Source: Pseudomonadota bacterium
GTDB lineage: Bacteria > Pseudomonadota > Gammaproteobacteria > Burkholderiales > Thiobacillaceae
Length of the DNA: 33,985 nucleotides
Assembly: GCA_030691265.1 (NCBI GenBank)
Contig: JAUYET010000104.1
Coordinates: forward strand, 1 to 33,985
Direction: 5' to 3'
Within the stretch, counting starts at the first letter, position 1; each line of letters starts with the position of its first letter. Of the stretch, positions 33,388-33,985 are shown in pieces. Below the pieces are notes generated by a model. That model was not told where the DNA came from, made no database searches, and worked only from the letters and a program-made list of their open reading frames with translations. The position numbers were made by a program, and so were the translations under genes.

Positions 33388-33660
33388 GTGAACAAGTCTG
33401 AACTGATTGATGCGATTGCTGTATCCGCCGACATTTCCAAAGCTGCTGCCGGTCGGGCGCTGGATGGGGTACTGGATGCCGTGAAAAACGCCTTGAAGAA
33501 AGGCGAAATGGTCACCCTGGTAGGTTTCGGCTCTTTCTACGTAGGAAAACGCGCGGCGCGAGCTGGGCGTAATCCTCGCACTGGCGCCGAGATCAAGATC
33601 AAGGCAGCCAATATCCCGAAGTTCCGCTCGGGCAAAGGTCTGAAAGATGCACTGAACTAA
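33388..33660 (+). CDS. hupB: DNA-binding protein HU (beta type)
   Basis: A 90-residue nucleoid protein. The sequence [49 protein letters not shown] and [20 protein letters not shown] is a full HU/IHF fold with the DNA-intercalating NP pair (R-N-P-R). The start is GTG at 33388, preceded by the purine-rich AAAGGGGGAG. Located downstream of lon as in many proteobacteria, with its own promoter. Confidence 0.95.
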   Translation: MNKSELIDAIAVSADISKAAAGRALDGVLDAVKNALKKGEMVTLVGFGSFYVGKRAARAGRNPRTGAEIKIKAANIPKFRSGKGLKDALN

Positions 33661-33669
33661 ACGATTAAC

Positions 33670-33745
33670 GGGTGCTTAGCTCAGTTGGTAGAGCGTCTGC
33701 CTTACACGCAGAATGTCGGCGGTTCGAGACCGTCAGCACCCACCA
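33670..33745 (+). tRNA. tRNA-Val (anticodon UAC)
   Basis: A 76-nt tRNA. Acceptor strands gggtgct (33670-33676) and agcaccc (33735-33741) pair, followed by A and encoded CCA. The anticodon stem tctgc/gcaga encloses cttacac with anticodon TAC (33703-33705). The D-arm (agctcagttggtagagc) and T-arm (ggttcgagacc) are normal. It begins 9 bp after hup, the usual hup-tRNA-Val linkage. Confidence 0.97.
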
Positions 33746-33760
33746 GATAGTAGTTTCAAG

Positions 33761-33943
33761 CGTGCTTATCGGGTTAACACACCCACCCACTCCCGGTAGT
33801 AACGTTGGTTGGGCAAAGCGATGCGTGCCCAAGTAACCGGCGCGCGGTTGGGCACGCTTCGCTTTGCCCAACCTACGGCGCCATGCCGCGAAATCACCCA
33901 CCCACTACATCTAGTGGGTGGGTGTGACAACCCGATAAGCACG
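33761..33943. mobile_element. 183-bp MITE-like element with 15-bp terminal inverted repeats and 8-bp target duplication
   Basis: The ends are cgtgcttatcgggtt (33761-33775) and its exact reverse complement aacccgataagcacg (33929-33943). The element is flanked by the direct repeat gtttcaag at 33753-33760 and 33944-33951, a perfect 8-bp target duplication. Inside is a central dyad (ttgggcaaagcg... against ...cgctttgcccaa) and a subterminal hairpin with 13-bp arms (33895-33907 and 33912-33924, loop catc). There is no coding capacity, so it would need a transposase in trans. It lies 15 bp beyond the tRNA-Val CCA end. After it, 33952-33985 holds nothing recognisable. Confidence 0.85.
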
Positions 33944-33985
33944 GTTTCAAGAAGTCCAAAGCAGTTCAAGAAACCCGCCTAAGTG

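Noticed and set aside
33665-33969. Minus-strand open frames over tRNA-Val and the mobile element
   Set aside because: They overlap a tRNA and the palindromic element and share repeat-derived peptides with the left edge; not genes.

Overview
The window looks like core chromosome of a GC-rich betaproteobacterium. The gene blocks pyrG-kdsA-eno-ftsB and tig-clpP-clpX-lon-hup-tRNA-Val, together with ubiG, a ZipA-type protein and the hpnCDE squalene genes, are typical of that class; the genus cannot be fixed from the sequence alone. I see no prophage, CRISPR array, transposase gene or defence island. The most unusual content is a set of small non-coding repeat elements and some atypical residues within otherwise standard genes.

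Layout: (1) 1-285 is non-coding and repetitive. (2) 286-5220, minus strand, is a signalling block: a heme-sensor GGDEF/EAL protein, a response regulator with TPR repeats and a small soluble histidine kinase. (3) 5288-9285, plus strand, holds hemW and acnA; acnA carries an in-frame stretch that looks derived from a dispersed repeat. (4) 9302-12132, minus strand, holds lplT, trxB and an Smr-domain gene, probably co-transcribed. (5) 12312-14301, plus strand, holds a LysR regulator coupled to a small unknown protein, then ubiG; a HIT-family gene converges on ubiG at 14303-14686. (6) 14847-23358, plus strand, is one tight run: pyrG, kdsA, eno, ftsB, zipA-like, ligA, galU. (7) 23378-27254, minus strand, is hpnC-hpnD-hpnE plus a short-chain dehydrogenase-like protein lacking the usual catalytic residues. 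(8) 27342-33745, plus strand, is tRNA-Leu, tig, clpP, clpX, lon, hup and tRNA-Val. (9) 33761-33943 is a complete miniature inverted-repeat element with perfect 15-bp ends and an 8-bp target duplication.

How the genes fit together: region 8 is the protein folding and quality-control module (ribosome-bound chaperone, ClpXP and Lon), with a heat-shock-like promoter before lon and a strong housekeeping promoter before hup. Region 6 supplies CTP, the LPS sugar Kdo-8-P, glycolysis, divisome assembly, DNA ligation and UDP-glucose. Region 7 converts farnesyl diphosphate to squalene in three steps, as in hopanoid producers, although no cyclase lies in the window. Region 2 is a candidate c-di-GMP/two-component circuit. 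I found no convincing whole new system. The best leads are the 183-bp mobile element and its inverted relative at the other end of the window, the repeat-derived linker in aconitase, and the probably non-catalytic SDR in the squalene operon.
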